A stretch of DNA of 64,000 nucleotides, from contig CAZOXM010000007.1 of assembly GCA_964583825.1 (NCBI GenBank), positions 1 through 64,000 of the forward strand, written 5' to 3'. The position numbers and the translations under genes were made by a program. This stretch comes from GCA-1730015 sp964583825. Lineage in GTDB: Bacteria; Pseudomonadota; Gammaproteobacteria; Granulosicoccales; Granulosicoccaceae. The notes beneath the pieces are model-generated. The model was not told the origin of the DNA and ran no database searches. It saw nothing but the letters and a program-made list of their open reading frames with translations. Of this stretch, positions 24,482 to 33,826 are shown in pieces (the first letter of the stretch is position 1; each line of letters starts with the position of its first letter).

Positions 24482-27400
24482 CGATATAAAGAACATTCTT
24501 GTGATCGGCGCCGGGCCCATTGTGATCGGTCAGGCGTGCGAGTTCGACTACTCCGGGGCACAGGCGTGCAAGGCGCTGCGGGAGGAAGGCTACCGGGTCA
24601 TTCTGGTGAACTCGAATCCGGCAACCATCATGACGGACCCGGCCACTGCAGATGCAATCTACATTGAGCCGGTCGAGTGGCGCACGGTCGAGCGGATTAT
24701 TGCCCGCGAAAAGCCCGACGCCATCTTGCCGACAATGGGCGGTCAGACAGGTCTGAACTGCGCGCTCGATCTGGATCGGGAAGGCGTGCTCACCCGCTAC
24801 GGCGTCGAACTCATTGGCGCCAGGCCCGAGGCCATAGACCTGGCCGAGGATCGCGACAAGTTCCGTCGTGCGATGACTGAAATCGGGCTGGCAACGCCTC
24901 GTGCCGAAATCGCACACACGATGGAAGCGGCTTACGAGGGGCTCGAAAAGATCGGATTCCCGGTCATCATCCGTCCGTCTTTCACCATGGGTGGCAGTGG
25001 TGGTGGCATTGCCTACAATCGCGATGAGTTCACCGAGATCTGTCAGCGCGGCCTGTCTCTGTCGCGTACAACAGAGATCCTGATGGAAGAATCCGTGCTC
25101 GGCTGGAAGGAGTACGAGATGGAAGTCGTCCGGGATAAGGCCGACAACTGCATTATTGTGTGCTCCATTGAAAACCTTGATCCGATGGGAGTGCACACCG
25201 GTGACTCAATCACCGTTGCACCGGCGCAAACGCTCACCGACAAGGAATACCAGATCATGCGCAATGCGTCGATTGATGTATTGCGTAAAGTCGGTGTGGA
25301 AACCGGGGGCTCAAATGTACAGTTCGCAGTGAACCCCGATAACGGCTCACTCATTGTGATCGAAATGAACCCGCGCGTATCCAGGTCATCGGCGCTGGCT
25401 TCAAAAGCGACCGGTTTCCCGATCGCCAAGGTCGCTGCAAAACTCGCTGTCGGGTTTACGCTCGATGAACTGCGTAACGACATTACCGGTGGACAAACAC
25501 CAGCGTCTTTCGAGCCGGCCATCGACTACGTCGTTACCAAGATGCCGCGCTTTGCGTTCGAAAAATTTCCCACCGCTGATGCCGGTCTGACCACGCAGAT
25601 GAAGTCGGTCGGCGAAGTCATGGCCATTGGCCGAAATCAACAGGAATCTCTGCAAAAAGCACTGCGCGGGCTGGAAATCGGGGTGTCCGGACTCGACGAA
25701 ATCCTTTCACCGGAACTGACGGTAGAAGAACAGCAAACGGAGCTTGAACTGCAGCTAAGCCAGCCGTCGGATAAGCGTTTGTGGTACGTGGCCGACGCGT
25801 TCCGGCACGGTTTTTCACTGCAGCAGGTGCACAAAATCACCCGCATCGATCCGTGGTTTCTGGCGCAAATTGAAGACCTCGTGTCCACCGAAAGTGATGT
25901 GCGTGACATGACGCTCAGCGGCATGGATGCGACAACCATGCGGTGGCTGAAGCGCAAGGGCTTTTCGGATCAGCGGCTTGCGAATTTATTGCGTATCAGC
26001 GAACAACAGGTGCGCGATCATCGCCATGCATTGAGTGTTCGTCCGGTGTACAAACGGGTCGACACCTGTGCTGCCGAGTTTGCAACCAACACCGCCTACA
26101 TGTACTCCACGTATGATGAAGAGTGTGAGGCGGCGCCGACGGATCGCGACAAAATAGTTGTGCTTGGTGGTGGACCAAACCGAATAGGGCAGGGAATAGA
26201 GTTTGACTACTGCTGCGTGCATGCCGCCCTCGCGCTGCGCGAGGATGGCTTCGAAACCATTATGGTCAACTGTAATCCGGAGACAGTCTCGACCGACTAC
26301 GACACCTCTGACCGTCTGTACTTCGAACCGCTGACGCTTGAGGATGTCACTGAAATCCTGCATGTCGAAAATCCGCAGGGAGTGATCGTGCAATACGGTG
26401 GTCAAACACCGTTGAAGCTCGCTGAATCACTGTGGCAAAACGGTGCACCGATTATTGGTACATCGCCTGATGCCATCGATCTGGCCGAGGATCGTGAGCG
26501 TTTTAAACAACTGCTGAACAAAACCGGTTTACTGCAACCACCTAATGAAACCGCGGCGAGTGTAGAGCAGGCCTTGGCCGGAGCCGCGCATATAGGCTAT
26601 CCGCTCGTGGTCCGGCCCTCTTATGTGCTGGGCGGACGGGCGATGCAGATTGTGTACAGCGATGATGAACTCAGTACCTATATGCAAACGGCGGTATCCG
26701 TTTCCAACGATGCACCGGTGCTGCTCGATCACTTTCTCGATGATGCGATCGAGGTTGATGTCGATGCGGTCTGCGATGGCGAGTCGGTGATCATCGGCGG
26801 TATTATGGAGCACATAGAGCAAGCCGGCGTCCACAGTGGGGACTCCGGTTGCTCGCTGCCACCGTACAGCCTGAGCGAAGACATTCAAACGCAGCTGCAT
26901 TCGCAGATGTCGCAACTGGCGCTCGAACTCGGTGTTTGCGGCCTGGTCAACGCGCAGTTTGCGATCAAAGGGCACGAAATTTATGTGCTAGAGGTCAATC
27001 CGCGTGCTTCCCGCACAGTGCCGTTCGTGTCGAAGGCAACCGGAATGCCACTGGCGGCCATTGCAGCGCGCTGCATGAGTGGGCGCTCTCTTGCGGCACA
27101 GGGCCACACAGCCGCCCGGAAATCCGCATTCTTTTCAGTCAAAGAGTCGGTGTTTCCATTTAACAAATTTCCTGGCGTCGATCCGCTGCTCGGTCCCGAA
27201 ATGAAATCGACCGGAGAAGTCATGGGCAGTGGCCGCAGTTTTGCCGAGGCCTTTAACAAGAGTTCGCTGGCTGCGGGAATGCCACTACCGGTTGAGGGTC
27301 GGGTCTTGCTTAGCGTGCGCGATGCTGACAAACCGGCGGCTGTTAAGCTCGCGGCGATATTCCACCAGGCAGGTTTCAAACTCGTAGCGACCACTGGCAC

Positions 27401-27704
27401 GCACGCTGCGATAGACTCCGCCGGAGTGCCTTGTGAGTTTGCGAACAAAGTGGCGCAGGGGCGACCACACGTTGTTGATATGATAAAAAATAAAGAGCTC
27501 GCCCTGATCATCAATACCACCGAAGGACAGCAGGCAATCGCGGATTCATTTCTTATCCGGCGGGAAACGCTGAACCATCGCATTGCGTACGCGACCACGA
27601 TGGCGGCAGCTGAAGCGATCGGGGCTGTAATTGGAAACACCGGACAGGGGACTCCTGTCGATCGGGTCTACAGCCTGAGTGAAATACATGAGGAATCTCT
27701 ATGA
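24468..27704 (+). CDS. carB: Carbamoyl-phosphate synthase large subunit
   Basis: The protein has 1078 residues from ATG 24468, chosen because M-P-G-R-S-D-I-K is the usual CarB beginning; a TTG five codons upstream is less likely. It has two homologous ATP-grasp halves. The first has G-A-G-P-I-V-I-G-Q-A-C-E-F-D-Y-S-G, and the second, near residue 565, has G-G-G-P-N-R-I-G-Q-G-I-E-F-D-Y. Each half carries R-P-S and the E-M-N-P-R or E-V-N-P-R metal site. The last 130 residues form the MGS-like allosteric domain. It uses two ATP to make carbamoyl phosphate from bicarbonate and ammonia supplied by CarA. Its stop overlaps the greA start (ATGA). Confidence 0.98.
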   Translation: MPGRSDIKNILVIGAGPIVIGQACEFDYSGAQACKALREEGYRVILVNSNPATIMTDPATADAIYIEPVEWRTVERIIAREKPDAILPTMGGQTGLNCALDLDREGVLTRYGVELIGARPEAIDLAEDRDKFRRAMTEIGLATPRAEIAHTMEAAYEGLEKIGFPVIIRPSFTMGGSGGGIAYNRDEFTEICQRGLSLSRTTEILMEESVLGWKEYEMEVVRDKADNCIIVCSIENLDPMGVHTGDSITVAPAQTLTDKEYQIMRNASIDVLRKVGVETGGSNVQFAVNPDNGSLIVIEMNPRVSRSSALASKATGFPIAKVAAKLAVGFTLDELRNDITGGQTPASFEPAIDYVVTKMPRFAFEKFPTADAGLTTQMKSVGEVMAIGRNQQESLQKALRGLEIGVSGLDEILSPELTVEEQQTELELQLSQPSDKRLWYVADAFRHGFSLQQVHKITRIDPWFLAQIEDLVSTESDVRDMTLSGMDATTMRWLKRKGFSDQRLANLLRISEQQVRDHRHALSVRPVYKRVDTCAAEFATNTAYMYSTYDEECEAAPTDRDKIVVLGGGPNRIGQGIEFDYCCVHAALALREDGFETIMVNCNPETVSTDYDTSDRLYFEPLTLEDVTEILHVENPQGVIVQYGGQTPLKLAESLWQNGAPIIGTSPDAIDLAEDRERFKQLLNKTGLLQPPNETAASVEQALAGAAHIGYPLVVRPSYVLGGRAMQIVYSDDELSTYMQTAVSVSNDAPVLLDHFLDDAIEVDVDAVCDGESVIIGGIMEHIEQAGVHSGDSGCSLPPYSLSEDIQTQLHSQMSQLALELGVCGLVNAQFAIKGHEIYVLEVNPRASRTVPFVSKATGMPLAAIAARCMSGRSLAAQGHTAARKSAFFSVKESVFPFNKFPGVDPLLGPEMKSTGEVMGSGRSFAEAFNKSSLAAGMPLPVEGRVLLSVRDADKPAAVKLAAIFHQAGFKLVATTGTHAAIDSAGVPCEFANKVAQGRPHVVDMIKNKELALIINTTEGQQAIADSFLIRRETLNHRIAYATTMAAAEAIGAVIGNTGQGTPVDRVYSLSEIHEESL

Positions 27705-28177
27705 GCAAGGTGCCACTGACTGCTAAAGGTGCCGAACTGTTGCGTGAGGAATTGTCCGATCTCAAATCGGTACAGCGGCCGCGCGTGATAGAAGCCATCG
27801 CCGAAGCCCGCGAACACGGTGATCTAAAAGAAAATGCGGAGTATCATGCGGCGCGAGAACAGCAGAGCTTCATTGAAGGCAGAATAAAAGATATAGAAGC
27901 CAAGCTGTCGAATGCTCAGGTCATCGACGTCACGCAAATGAAAGCGAACGGCAAGGTAATATTTGGCGCTACCGTTGAGCTGACTGATCTCGATACTGAC
28001 GAGAGCGTGACGTACCAGATTGTCGGGGACGATGAGGCAGACATCAAAAAAGGAATGATCAGCTTCAGTTCTCCGCTTGCGCGCGCCATGATTGGCAGGG
28101 TGGAAGGTGATGACATCAGCTTTGATGCCCCCGGCGGTACCCGTGAATACGAGGTGATCAAAGTCAGTTACATCTGA
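27701..28177 (+). CDS. greA: Transcription elongation factor GreA
   Basis: GreA rescues backtracked RNA polymerase by stimulating transcript cleavage. The 158 residues give an N-terminal coiled coil of about 75 residues, with the tip acidic pair in G-D-L-K-E-N-A-E-Y and the repeat R-E-Q-Q-S-F-I-E-G-R-I-K. The C-terminal FKBP-like domain ends with I-S-F-S-S-P-L-A-R-A-M-I-G and G-T-R-E-Y-E-V. The start codon overlaps the carB stop by four bases, which places it third in the carAB-greA operon, a common gammaproteobacterial linkage. It is convergent with yhbY, with an 85-bp gap. Confidence 0.97.
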   Translation: MSKVPLTAKGAELLREELSDLKSVQRPRVIEAIAEAREHGDLKENAEYHAAREQQSFIEGRIKDIEAKLSNAQVIDVTQMKANGKVIFGATVELTDLDTDESVTYQIVGDDEADIKKGMISFSSPLARAMIGRVEGDDISFDAPGGTREYEVIKVSYI

Positions 28178-28262
28178 CATCCGGCCAGTAGCAGAACAAA
28201 AACTCCGTCAGGTGACTGCCTGTCGGCTCATCACCTGTTCTGTGCCCGCGGCACCCGGTGCG

Positions 28263-28562
28263 TTAGCTCTTGGGGAAGAAAACCATCGGCCTTTCGTGAT
28301 TGCGTTTGAAAAGCACGGCAGTCTGCCCTATTTGTTGTATAACGTGGGCATCACGCTCTTGCGCTATGCTGGTGATGAGCCCCTTGCGCGCTTCGCGATC
28401 CGCGGCGCTCACCTTTATTTTGATCAGTTCATGATGCGCCAGCGCGATGTCAAGCTCGGCAAGGACGGCGTCGGTCACGCCTTTTTGTCCGATACGCACA
28501 ACCGGCTGCAATTCATGACACAGTGACAGCAGGTGTTTTAACTGTTTTTTATTGGGCGTCAT
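28263..28562 (-). CDS. yhbY: CRM-domain RNA-binding protein YhbY
   Basis: The protein has 99 residues from ATG 28562; a longer frame to 28607 lacks family character. It is a single CRM domain, which binds pre-50S ribosomal RNA. L-T-P-N-K-K-Q-L-K-type opening residues (here M-T-P-N-K-K-Q-L-K-H-L), V-V-R-I-G-Q-K-G-V-T with the G-x-x-G RNA-binding loop, H-E-L-I-K-I-K-V and I-G-Q-T-A-V-L-F-K-R are all visible. It is divergent from rlmE with 56 bp between starts, the standard gammaproteobacterial arrangement. A role in ribosome assembly is known for the family. Confidence 0.93.
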   Translation of the reverse strand: MTPNKKQLKHLLSLCHELQPVVRIGQKGVTDAVLAELDIALAHHELIKIKVSAADREARKGLITSIAQERDAHVIQQIGQTAVLFKRNHERPMVFFPKS

Positions 28563-28618
28563 TAAAAGCGGTAGGGTAGAAGCAGAAGCGAAGCAACCAG
28601 TGTACACGGATTGGAATA

Positions 28619-29260
28619 ATGAGTCGCAGTAAGAGCAGCCGTCGCTGGCTCAAAGAGCATCACAGCGATGATTTCGTCATCAAATCGCGGCAGCAGAACT
28701 GGCGATCGCGTGCGGTATACAAGCTGGCTGAAATAGATCAGCGGGACCGCCTGATCAAACCCGATTCATGTGTGATAGAACTGGGTGCTGCCCCCGGCGG
28801 GTGGACCCAGTATGCGGCCGAAAAAATCGGTGCCGCCGGCGTATTGGTCGCGGTAGACATCCTGCCGATGGACCCGGTTGAGGGCGCGGTGATCATTCAG
28901 GCTGACTTTACAGAAAATGAGGCGGTGGGCGAAATCGAGCGATGTCTGAATGGGCGTCAGGCAGACCTTGTATTGTCTGACATGGCCCCCAATTTCACAG
29001 GACAGCTGGCAGTTGATCAGCCCCGTTCCATTTATCTCGCCGAATTGGCACTGGATATGTGTAGCGAGTTTATGTCTCCAGGCGGGAGCCTGCTGGTGAA
29101 AACTTTCCACGGGACTGGTTTTGAAACGCTCAATCAGGCGATGCGTGAGCGGTTCGATTCGGTGAGGAGCCGAAAACCAGCTGCCTCTCGCGCACGTAGT
29201 CGCGAGGTGTACCTGCTTGCACAAGGCTGGCGATCCGGGAACTCCGATCGGCGCCGATAA
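28619..29260 (+). CDS. rlmE: 23S rRNA (uridine-2'-O-)-methyltransferase RlmE (FtsJ/RrmJ)
   Basis: RlmE methylates U2552 in the A loop of 23S rRNA during late 50S assembly, using S-adenosylmethionine. The 213 residues have the family N-terminus with R-S-R-A-V-Y-K-L-A-E-I-D. The SAM site is V-I-E-L-G-A-A-P-G-G-W-T-Q-Y near 55. The catalytic K-D-K-E tetrad is recognisable as the early lysine (K38 region), D in L-S-D-M-A-P-N, K in L-V-K-T-F and E in S-R-E-V-Y. It starts at ATG 28619, divergent from yhbY, and ftsH follows on the same strand after 76 bp, as in E. coli. Confidence 0.96.
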   Translation: MSRSKSSRRWLKEHHSDDFVIKSRQQNWRSRAVYKLAEIDQRDRLIKPDSCVIELGAAPGGWTQYAAEKIGAAGVLVAVDILPMDPVEGAVIIQADFTENEAVGEIERCLNGRQADLVLSDMAPNFTGQLAVDQPRSIYLAELALDMCSEFMSPGGSLLVKTFHGTGFETLNQAMRERFDSVRSRKPAASRARSREVYLLAQGWRSGNSDRRR

Positions 29261-29336
29261 CGGTGATATTGGTTTATACTCACTGTGCACCAGGGACCAT
29301 GAAGTGCCGGTGATAAACAACTAGAGGCGATTCGGC

Positions 29337-31289
29337 TTGAACGACCTGTTTAAAAATGTTCTTTTGTGGGTAGTGATCGCTGTCATTTTAGTGGCGGTGT
29401 TTAACAATCTCGGTAGCCAGGCGCAAACCGGCACCCCGATTTCCTATTCTGATTTCATTGAAGACGTCAAATCCGGCGAAGTCCGCACGGCTGTGATATC
29501 GGGCAATGATATCTCCGGCGTATCCAATTCCGGCAGGTATAACACCTACAGCCCGGAATCGGATAACCGATCGCTCATCGGTGACCTGCTCGATGCGGGT
29601 GTCAAAATCGAAGCCAAACCACCGGAAAGCCCGAATCTGCTGTTGCAGTTGCTGCTGAATACGTTCCCGTTTCTGTTATTTATCGGGATCTGGATCTACT
29701 TCATGCGCCAGATGCAGGGCGGCGGCGGTGGCCGCGGCGCCATGTCCTTTGGAAAAAGCAAAGCGCGGTTGCTCGGTGAAGATCAGGTCAAGGTGACCTT
29801 CGCCGATGTTGCCGGCGTGGAAGAGGCGAAGGACGAGGTTGCGGAACTGGTGGAGTTTCTGCGCGACCCGGGAAAATTCCAGAAGCTCGGCGGTAAAATC
29901 CCTCGCGGCGTGCTGCTGGTCGGATCACCGGGTACGGGTAAAACTCTGCTCGCCAAGGCGATTGCCGGCGAAGCAAAAGTGCCGTTTTTTACTATTTCCG
30001 GTTCCGACTTTGTAGAAATGTTCGTCGGTGTTGGTGCCTCGCGCGTCCGGGATATGTTTGAGCAGGCAAAGAAACACGCGCCATGCATTATTTTTATCGA
30101 TGAAATCGACGCGGTTGGTAGGCATCGTGGTGCAGGCCTCGGCGGCGGTCACGACGAACGCGAGCAGACTCTGAATCAGCTGCTGGTGGAAATGGATGGT
30201 TTTGAAGGCAATGAAGGTGTCATTGTCATCGCTGCCACCAACCGTCCGGATGTGCTGGACCCGGCGCTGCTGCGTCCCGGCAGATTCGACCGCCAGGTGG
30301 TGGTGCCGCTGCCGGATGTGCGCGGAAGAGAGCAGATACTGCGTGTTCACATGAACAAGGTACCGGTGGCAGACAACGTCAGGCCGGACTTGCTGGCGCG
30401 CGGTACACCGGGATTCTCCGGTGCTGATCTGGCCAACCTCGTGAACGAAGCTGCCCTGTTCGCCGCTCGTGCAGACAAAAAACTGGTCGAGATGGCCGAG
30501 TTCGAAAGAGCCAAAGACAAAATCATGATGGGTGCCGAGCGCAAGTCCATGGTGATGACCGAGGATGAGAAGAAGCTGACTGCGTACCACGAAGCTGGTC
30601 ATGCGATTGTGGGCAGACTCGTGCCGGATCACGATCCTGTCTACAAAGTCACCATTATTCCGCGCGGCAGAGCGTTGGGTGTCACCATGTTTCTGCCGGA
30701 ACAGGACCGCTACAGTCTCAGTAAGCTCGGGTTGGAAAGTCAGATATCGAGTCTGTACGGTGGCCGCGTTGCCGAGGAAATCATTTTCGGTGCAGATAAA
30801 GTCACGACCGGTGCATCAAGCGACATTGAACGTGCCACCGAACTTGCGCGCAACATGGTCACCAAGTGGGGGCTGTCGAACCTGCTCGGTCCGCTGGCTT
30901 ACAGTGAAGAGGAGGGCGAGGTTTTCCTCGGTCGCAGTACGTCACAGCCCAAACAGATTTCGAGTTCGACGAAAGAGTCGATCGACTCTGAAGTGCGCGC
31001 CATCATCGACCGCAACTATGAGCGGGCAGAGGACATCCTGCGCACCAATATGCACATCCTGCACTTGATGGCGGATGCACTGATGAAGTACGAGACTATT
31101 GATGTGTCGCAGATCGATGCGATTATGGAAGGGCGTGAGCCTGATCCACCGTCCGGCTGGACTGACGATGGCGGCAGCGGCGGGGGTAGCCCCCTGAGCG
31201 GTGCGGAGGCGACGGACAACGCGCCGGATGACGACACCACAAAAGAGGCTGACGACGGACCGGTAGCGGATCCCGACCCGGCAAGCTGA
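29337..31289 (+). CDS. ftsH: ATP-dependent zinc metalloprotease FtsH
   Basis: FtsH is a membrane-anchored AAA+ protease that degrades unassembled membrane proteins and regulators such as LpxC and sigma-32. Two membrane helices lie at about 7-24 and 103-123, around a periplasmic domain. The AAA module has Walker A G-S-P-G-T-G-K-T (196-203; the usual second residue is proline), Walker B I-I-F-I-D-E-I-D and the second region of homology A-T-N-R-P-D-V-L-D-P-A-L-L-R-P-G-R-F-D. The zinc site is H-E-A-G-H (418-422). The last 50 residues are acidic and variable. The start is TTG 29337 behind AGAGG. A terminator follows, and folP, often next, is absent. Confidence 0.98.
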   Translation: MNDLFKNVLLWVVIAVILVAVFNNLGSQAQTGTPISYSDFIEDVKSGEVRTAVISGNDISGVSNSGRYNTYSPESDNRSLIGDLLDAGVKIEAKPPESPNLLLQLLLNTFPFLLFIGIWIYFMRQMQGGGGGRGAMSFGKSKARLLGEDQVKVTFADVAGVEEAKDEVAELVEFLRDPGKFQKLGGKIPRGVLLVGSPGTGKTLLAKAIAGEAKVPFFTISGSDFVEMFVGVGASRVRDMFEQAKKHAPCIIFIDEIDAVGRHRGAGLGGGHDEREQTLNQLLVEMDGFEGNEGVIVIAATNRPDVLDPALLRPGRFDRQVVVPLPDVRGREQILRVHMNKVPVADNVRPDLLARGTPGFSGADLANLVNEAALFAARADKKLVEMAEFERAKDKIMMGAERKSMVMTEDEKKLTAYHEAGHAIVGRLVPDHDPVYKVTIIPRGRALGVTMFLPEQDRYSLSKLGLESQISSLYGGRVAEEIIFGADKVTTGASSDIERATELARNMVTKWGLSNLLGPLAYSEEEGEVFLGRSTSQPKQISSSTKESIDSEVRAIIDRNYERAEDILRTNMHILHLMADALMKYETIDVSQIDAIMEGREPDPPSGWTDDGGSGGGSPLSGAEATDNAPDDDTTKEADDGPVADPDPAS

Positions 31290-31305
31290 ATTTAATCATC
31301 TTCAG

Positions 31306-31334
31306 AACGGCCACCGTAAAGGTGGCCGTTTTTA
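31306..31334 (+). terminator. Rho-independent terminator after ftsH
   Basis: AACGGCCACC and GGTGGCCGTT form a perfect 10-bp stem with a GTAAA loop, and the right arm runs into a T-tract (TTTTTA). It lies 16 bp after the ftsH stop and separates ftsH from glmM. Confidence 0.85.
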
Positions 31335-31432
31335 TTGTGCGCGGCTAGCGATAGCACAGATCTTGCGAGGTCGACGGTTTGTGCCGTGTCATCAGCCTGC
31401 AGGCACTGAACCCAATTCCCGGAGCTAATTCA

Positions 31433-32770
31433 ATGGCCAGAAAGTATTTTGGAACCGACGGTATGCGCGGTCACGTCGGCACAGAGCCGATGACAGCCGG
31501 CACGGTCATGAAGCTTGGCTGGGCTGCCGGAAAAGTACTCGCCGATCAGGGCAACAAAGACGTCATCATCGGAAAAGATACACGGGTGTCCGGTTATTTG
31601 TTTGAGTCGGCGCTGGAGGCAGGGCTGTCGTCGGCTGGTATCAACGTGCGCCTGCTCGGGCCGATGCCCACCCCCGCAGTCGCCTATCTGACGCGTACTT
31701 TCCGCGCGGCAGCGGGCATCGTCATCAGTGCTTCTCACAATCCCTACTACGACAATGGGGTGAAGTTCTTTTCTGCCGAGGGCACCAAGCTGCCGGATGA
31801 GATCGAAGAATCGATCGAAGAGATGATGGGCCGGGAGATGGAAACGGTAGACTCGGCAGAACTGGGGCGGGCGACGCGCATTGATGACGCGCCGGGCCGC
31901 TATATAGAATTTTGTAAAAGTACCTTCCCGAGCGGCTTGCGGCTCGACAACATGAAAATCGTGGTCGATTCGGCTAACGGGGCTGCCTACCATATTGCCA
32001 AAGGGGTGTTCGAGGAACTCGGAGCCGAGGTGGTTGCCATTGGCGCGGAGCCCGACGGACTCAACATCAACCGGGACTGCGGGGCAACCTCACCGGATCT
32101 GCTGCGTGCGCATGTGCTGATGGAGAGGGCTGATGTGGGCGTTGCGCTTGATGGTGATGCGGACCGACTCATCATGGTTGATCATCGTGGCGAGATCGTC
32201 GACGGGGATGAACTGCTCTACGTGTTGGTTAAGTCAAGACTCGATGCCGGAGAAAAGGTTGCCGGGGTCGCCGGTACGCTGATGAGCAATCTCGGGCTCG
32301 AGCACGGTTTACGTGACCTCGGCGTCGACTTCGTCCGGGCCAAGGTTGGCGATCGCTACGTGCTTGAAGAATTGCGCAAGCGCGACTGGTGTATTGGTGG
32401 TGAGTCGTCCGGCCACATTATCTGCCTTGACAGAACCACCACCGGCGATGGGCTGGTGGCGGCGTTGCAGGTGCTGGCCTACGTACAGCAGTCGGGGGAA
32501 TCACTGGCCTCACTCAGGGCGGGAATGACACGTTATCCACAGGTGCTGGTCAATGTGCCGCTCAGCCGCCGCGAAGCACTTAACGACAACCCGGAGGTTG
32601 CCAGTGCGGTGGCGGATGCCGAGCGTGAACTTGGCGATTCCGGTCGCGTTTTGTTGCGTCCTTCCGGCACAGAGCCGGTGGTGCGGGTGATGGTGGAAGG
32701 GCGCGTTGCCAATGATGTTGAAAAGATCTGCCATCGTGTGGCTGAAGCAGTCGGTCGCGTGCTCGGTTAA
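31433..32770 (+). CDS. glmM: Phosphoglucosamine mutase GlmM
   Basis: GlmM converts glucosamine-6-phosphate to glucosamine-1-phosphate for UDP-GlcNAc, and so for peptidoglycan and LPS. The protein has 445 residues from ATG 31433, which has GGAG at proper distance; an extension to 31379 lies in the leader. It opens with Y-F-G-T-D-G-M-R-G. The phosphoserine is S101 in V-I-S-A-S-H-N-P, the metal loop is L-D-G-D-A-D-R, the sugar loop is G-G-E-S-S-G-H, and the phosphate-binding end is R-P-S-G-T-E-P-V-V-R-V. It follows ftsH after a terminator, as in many relatives, but without folP between. Confidence 0.97.
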   Translation: MARKYFGTDGMRGHVGTEPMTAGTVMKLGWAAGKVLADQGNKDVIIGKDTRVSGYLFESALEAGLSSAGINVRLLGPMPTPAVAYLTRTFRAAAGIVISASHNPYYDNGVKFFSAEGTKLPDEIEESIEEMMGREMETVDSAELGRATRIDDAPGRYIEFCKSTFPSGLRLDNMKIVVDSANGAAYHIAKGVFEELGAEVVAIGAEPDGLNINRDCGATSPDLLRAHVLMERADVGVALDGDADRLIMVDHRGEIVDGDELLYVLVKSRLDAGEKVAGVAGTLMSNLGLEHGLRDLGVDFVRAKVGDRYVLEELRKRDWCIGGESSGHIICLDRTTTGDGLVAALQVLAYVQQSGESLASLRAGMTRYPQVLVNVPLSRREALNDNPEVASAVADAERELGDSGRVLLRPSGTEPVVRVMVEGRVANDVEKICHRVAEAVGRVLG

Positions 32771-32810
32771 CGCATCGCGCCAATCTGTTTTTCCTGAGCT
32801 AAGCTTATAG

Positions 32811-32830
32811 CGCCAGTGTGCGCCAGTGTG
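32811..32830. repeat. Two tandem copies of a 10-bp unit upstream of tpiA
   Basis: CGCCAGTGTG occurs twice in direct succession in the 281-bp gap between glmM and tpiA. The rest of this gap has no gene I can support. Hairpin-prone GC-rich stretches lie around 32890 and 32990. The leader of tpiA must start within it. Confidence 0.6.
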
Positions 32831-33051
32831 CGCGATCCGTGTTGCGCTGCCTGTGTGCACCGGCTTGCTGTGTAATGTGGGTGTCGCAGCGGCTGCTGCG
32901 AGCAGGGCTAAGCGTATTCTGATTAGTCGGCATGGCACGCTTGCCATCGTCAATGCATTGCAATTTAGCTGTGCGCGAGGTAGTCTTGCGCGTTTTTGGG
33001 CGCGCTCACGCGCCTGTAACTTCCAACCACACCGTGGCTGAGACCAACCGC

Positions 33052-33816
33052 ATGCGTTTGCCCATCGTCGCTGGAAACTGGAAACTCAACGGCTCCAAAG
33101 AAAGCGTTCGCCTACTCGCCAGTGAAATCAAAGCACAGTCTGTCGATGGCGTCGAAACTGTGGTGTGCCCTGTGGCCGTGCACATCGCCGACGTCGCCTC
33201 TGTTGTGGAAGGCTCAGCAGTCCGGCTCGGTGCCCAGAACGCAGCGGCACATGAACAGGGAGCCTATACTGGCGAAGTGTCCTGTTCGATGCTGGCCGAA
33301 TTCGGCTGCAGTCACGTCATCGTCGGGCACTCTGAACGCAGAAGTCTTTTTGGTGATACCGATCAAAGCTGTGCCGAGCGACATGCTGCCGTACTCAGTG
33401 CCGGTTTGACGCCGATCTTCTGTGTTGGCGAGAGTCTCGAACAACGCGAAGCTGGCACCACACTACAAGTCGTCGAAGCGCAGTTGAACGCGGTATTCAA
33501 TCATGTTGGAGACACTGCCTTCGACAGCGCTGTCATCGCCTATGAACCGGTCTGGGCCATTGGCACCGGAAAAACCGCCAGCCCGGAACAGGCACAGGAT
33601 GTACACGCCGCTATTCGTGCGCTGCTGGCGCGACACAGTGCGGCGGGCGCGGAAAAAGTCCGCATCCTGTACGGTGGCAGCGTCAACCCGGGAAATGCAG
33701 ATGAGCTGTTCGCCAAGCCCGATATCGACGGCGGTCTAATCGGCGGGGCGGCATTGAAAAGCGCAGACTTCCTTGCAATCTGCGAGGCAGCGGCGAAGCA
33801 GGCCGGTCAGGTATAA
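33052..33816 (+). CDS. tpiA: Triose-phosphate isomerase
   Basis: TpiA interconverts dihydroxyacetone phosphate and glyceraldehyde-3-phosphate. The protein has 254 residues from ATG 33052, where the family motif V-A-G-N-W-K-L-N-G begins after five residues; a longer frame to 32932 is not homologous. Catalytic residues are visible: K11, H93 in V-G-H-S-E-R-R, and E165 in Y-E-P-V-W-A-I-G-T-G. The phosphate grip Y-G-G-S-V and G-G-L-I-G-G-A-A-L follow. secG starts ten bases after its stop, so they form one transcript. The order glmM-tpiA-secG is typical of the group. Confidence 0.97.
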   Translation: MRLPIVAGNWKLNGSKESVRLLASEIKAQSVDGVETVVCPVAVHIADVASVVEGSAVRLGAQNAAAHEQGAYTGEVSCSMLAEFGCSHVIVGHSERRSLFGDTDQSCAERHAAVLSAGLTPIFCVGESLEQREAGTTLQVVEAQLNAVFNHVGDTAFDSAVIAYEPVWAIGTGKTASPEQAQDVHAAIRALLARHSAAGAEKVRILYGGSVNPGNADELFAKPDIDGGLIGGAALKSADFLAICEAAAKQAGQV

Positions 33817-33826
33817 CGGAAATAAA

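Noticed and set aside
24441..25196. 251-codon minus-strand frame opposite carB
   Set aside because: Antisense to a conserved gene with no motif; a shadow frame.
28191..28243. Nested stems (CAGAAC/GTTCTG and AGGTGA/TCACCT) between greA and yhbY
   Set aside because: The two stems are separated by a large unpaired stretch and no T-tract follows on either strand, so I do not call a bidirectional terminator.
32932..33051. N-terminal extension of TpiA
   Set aside because: The extension has no homology and the family start motif V-A-G-N-W-K begins right after ATG 33052.
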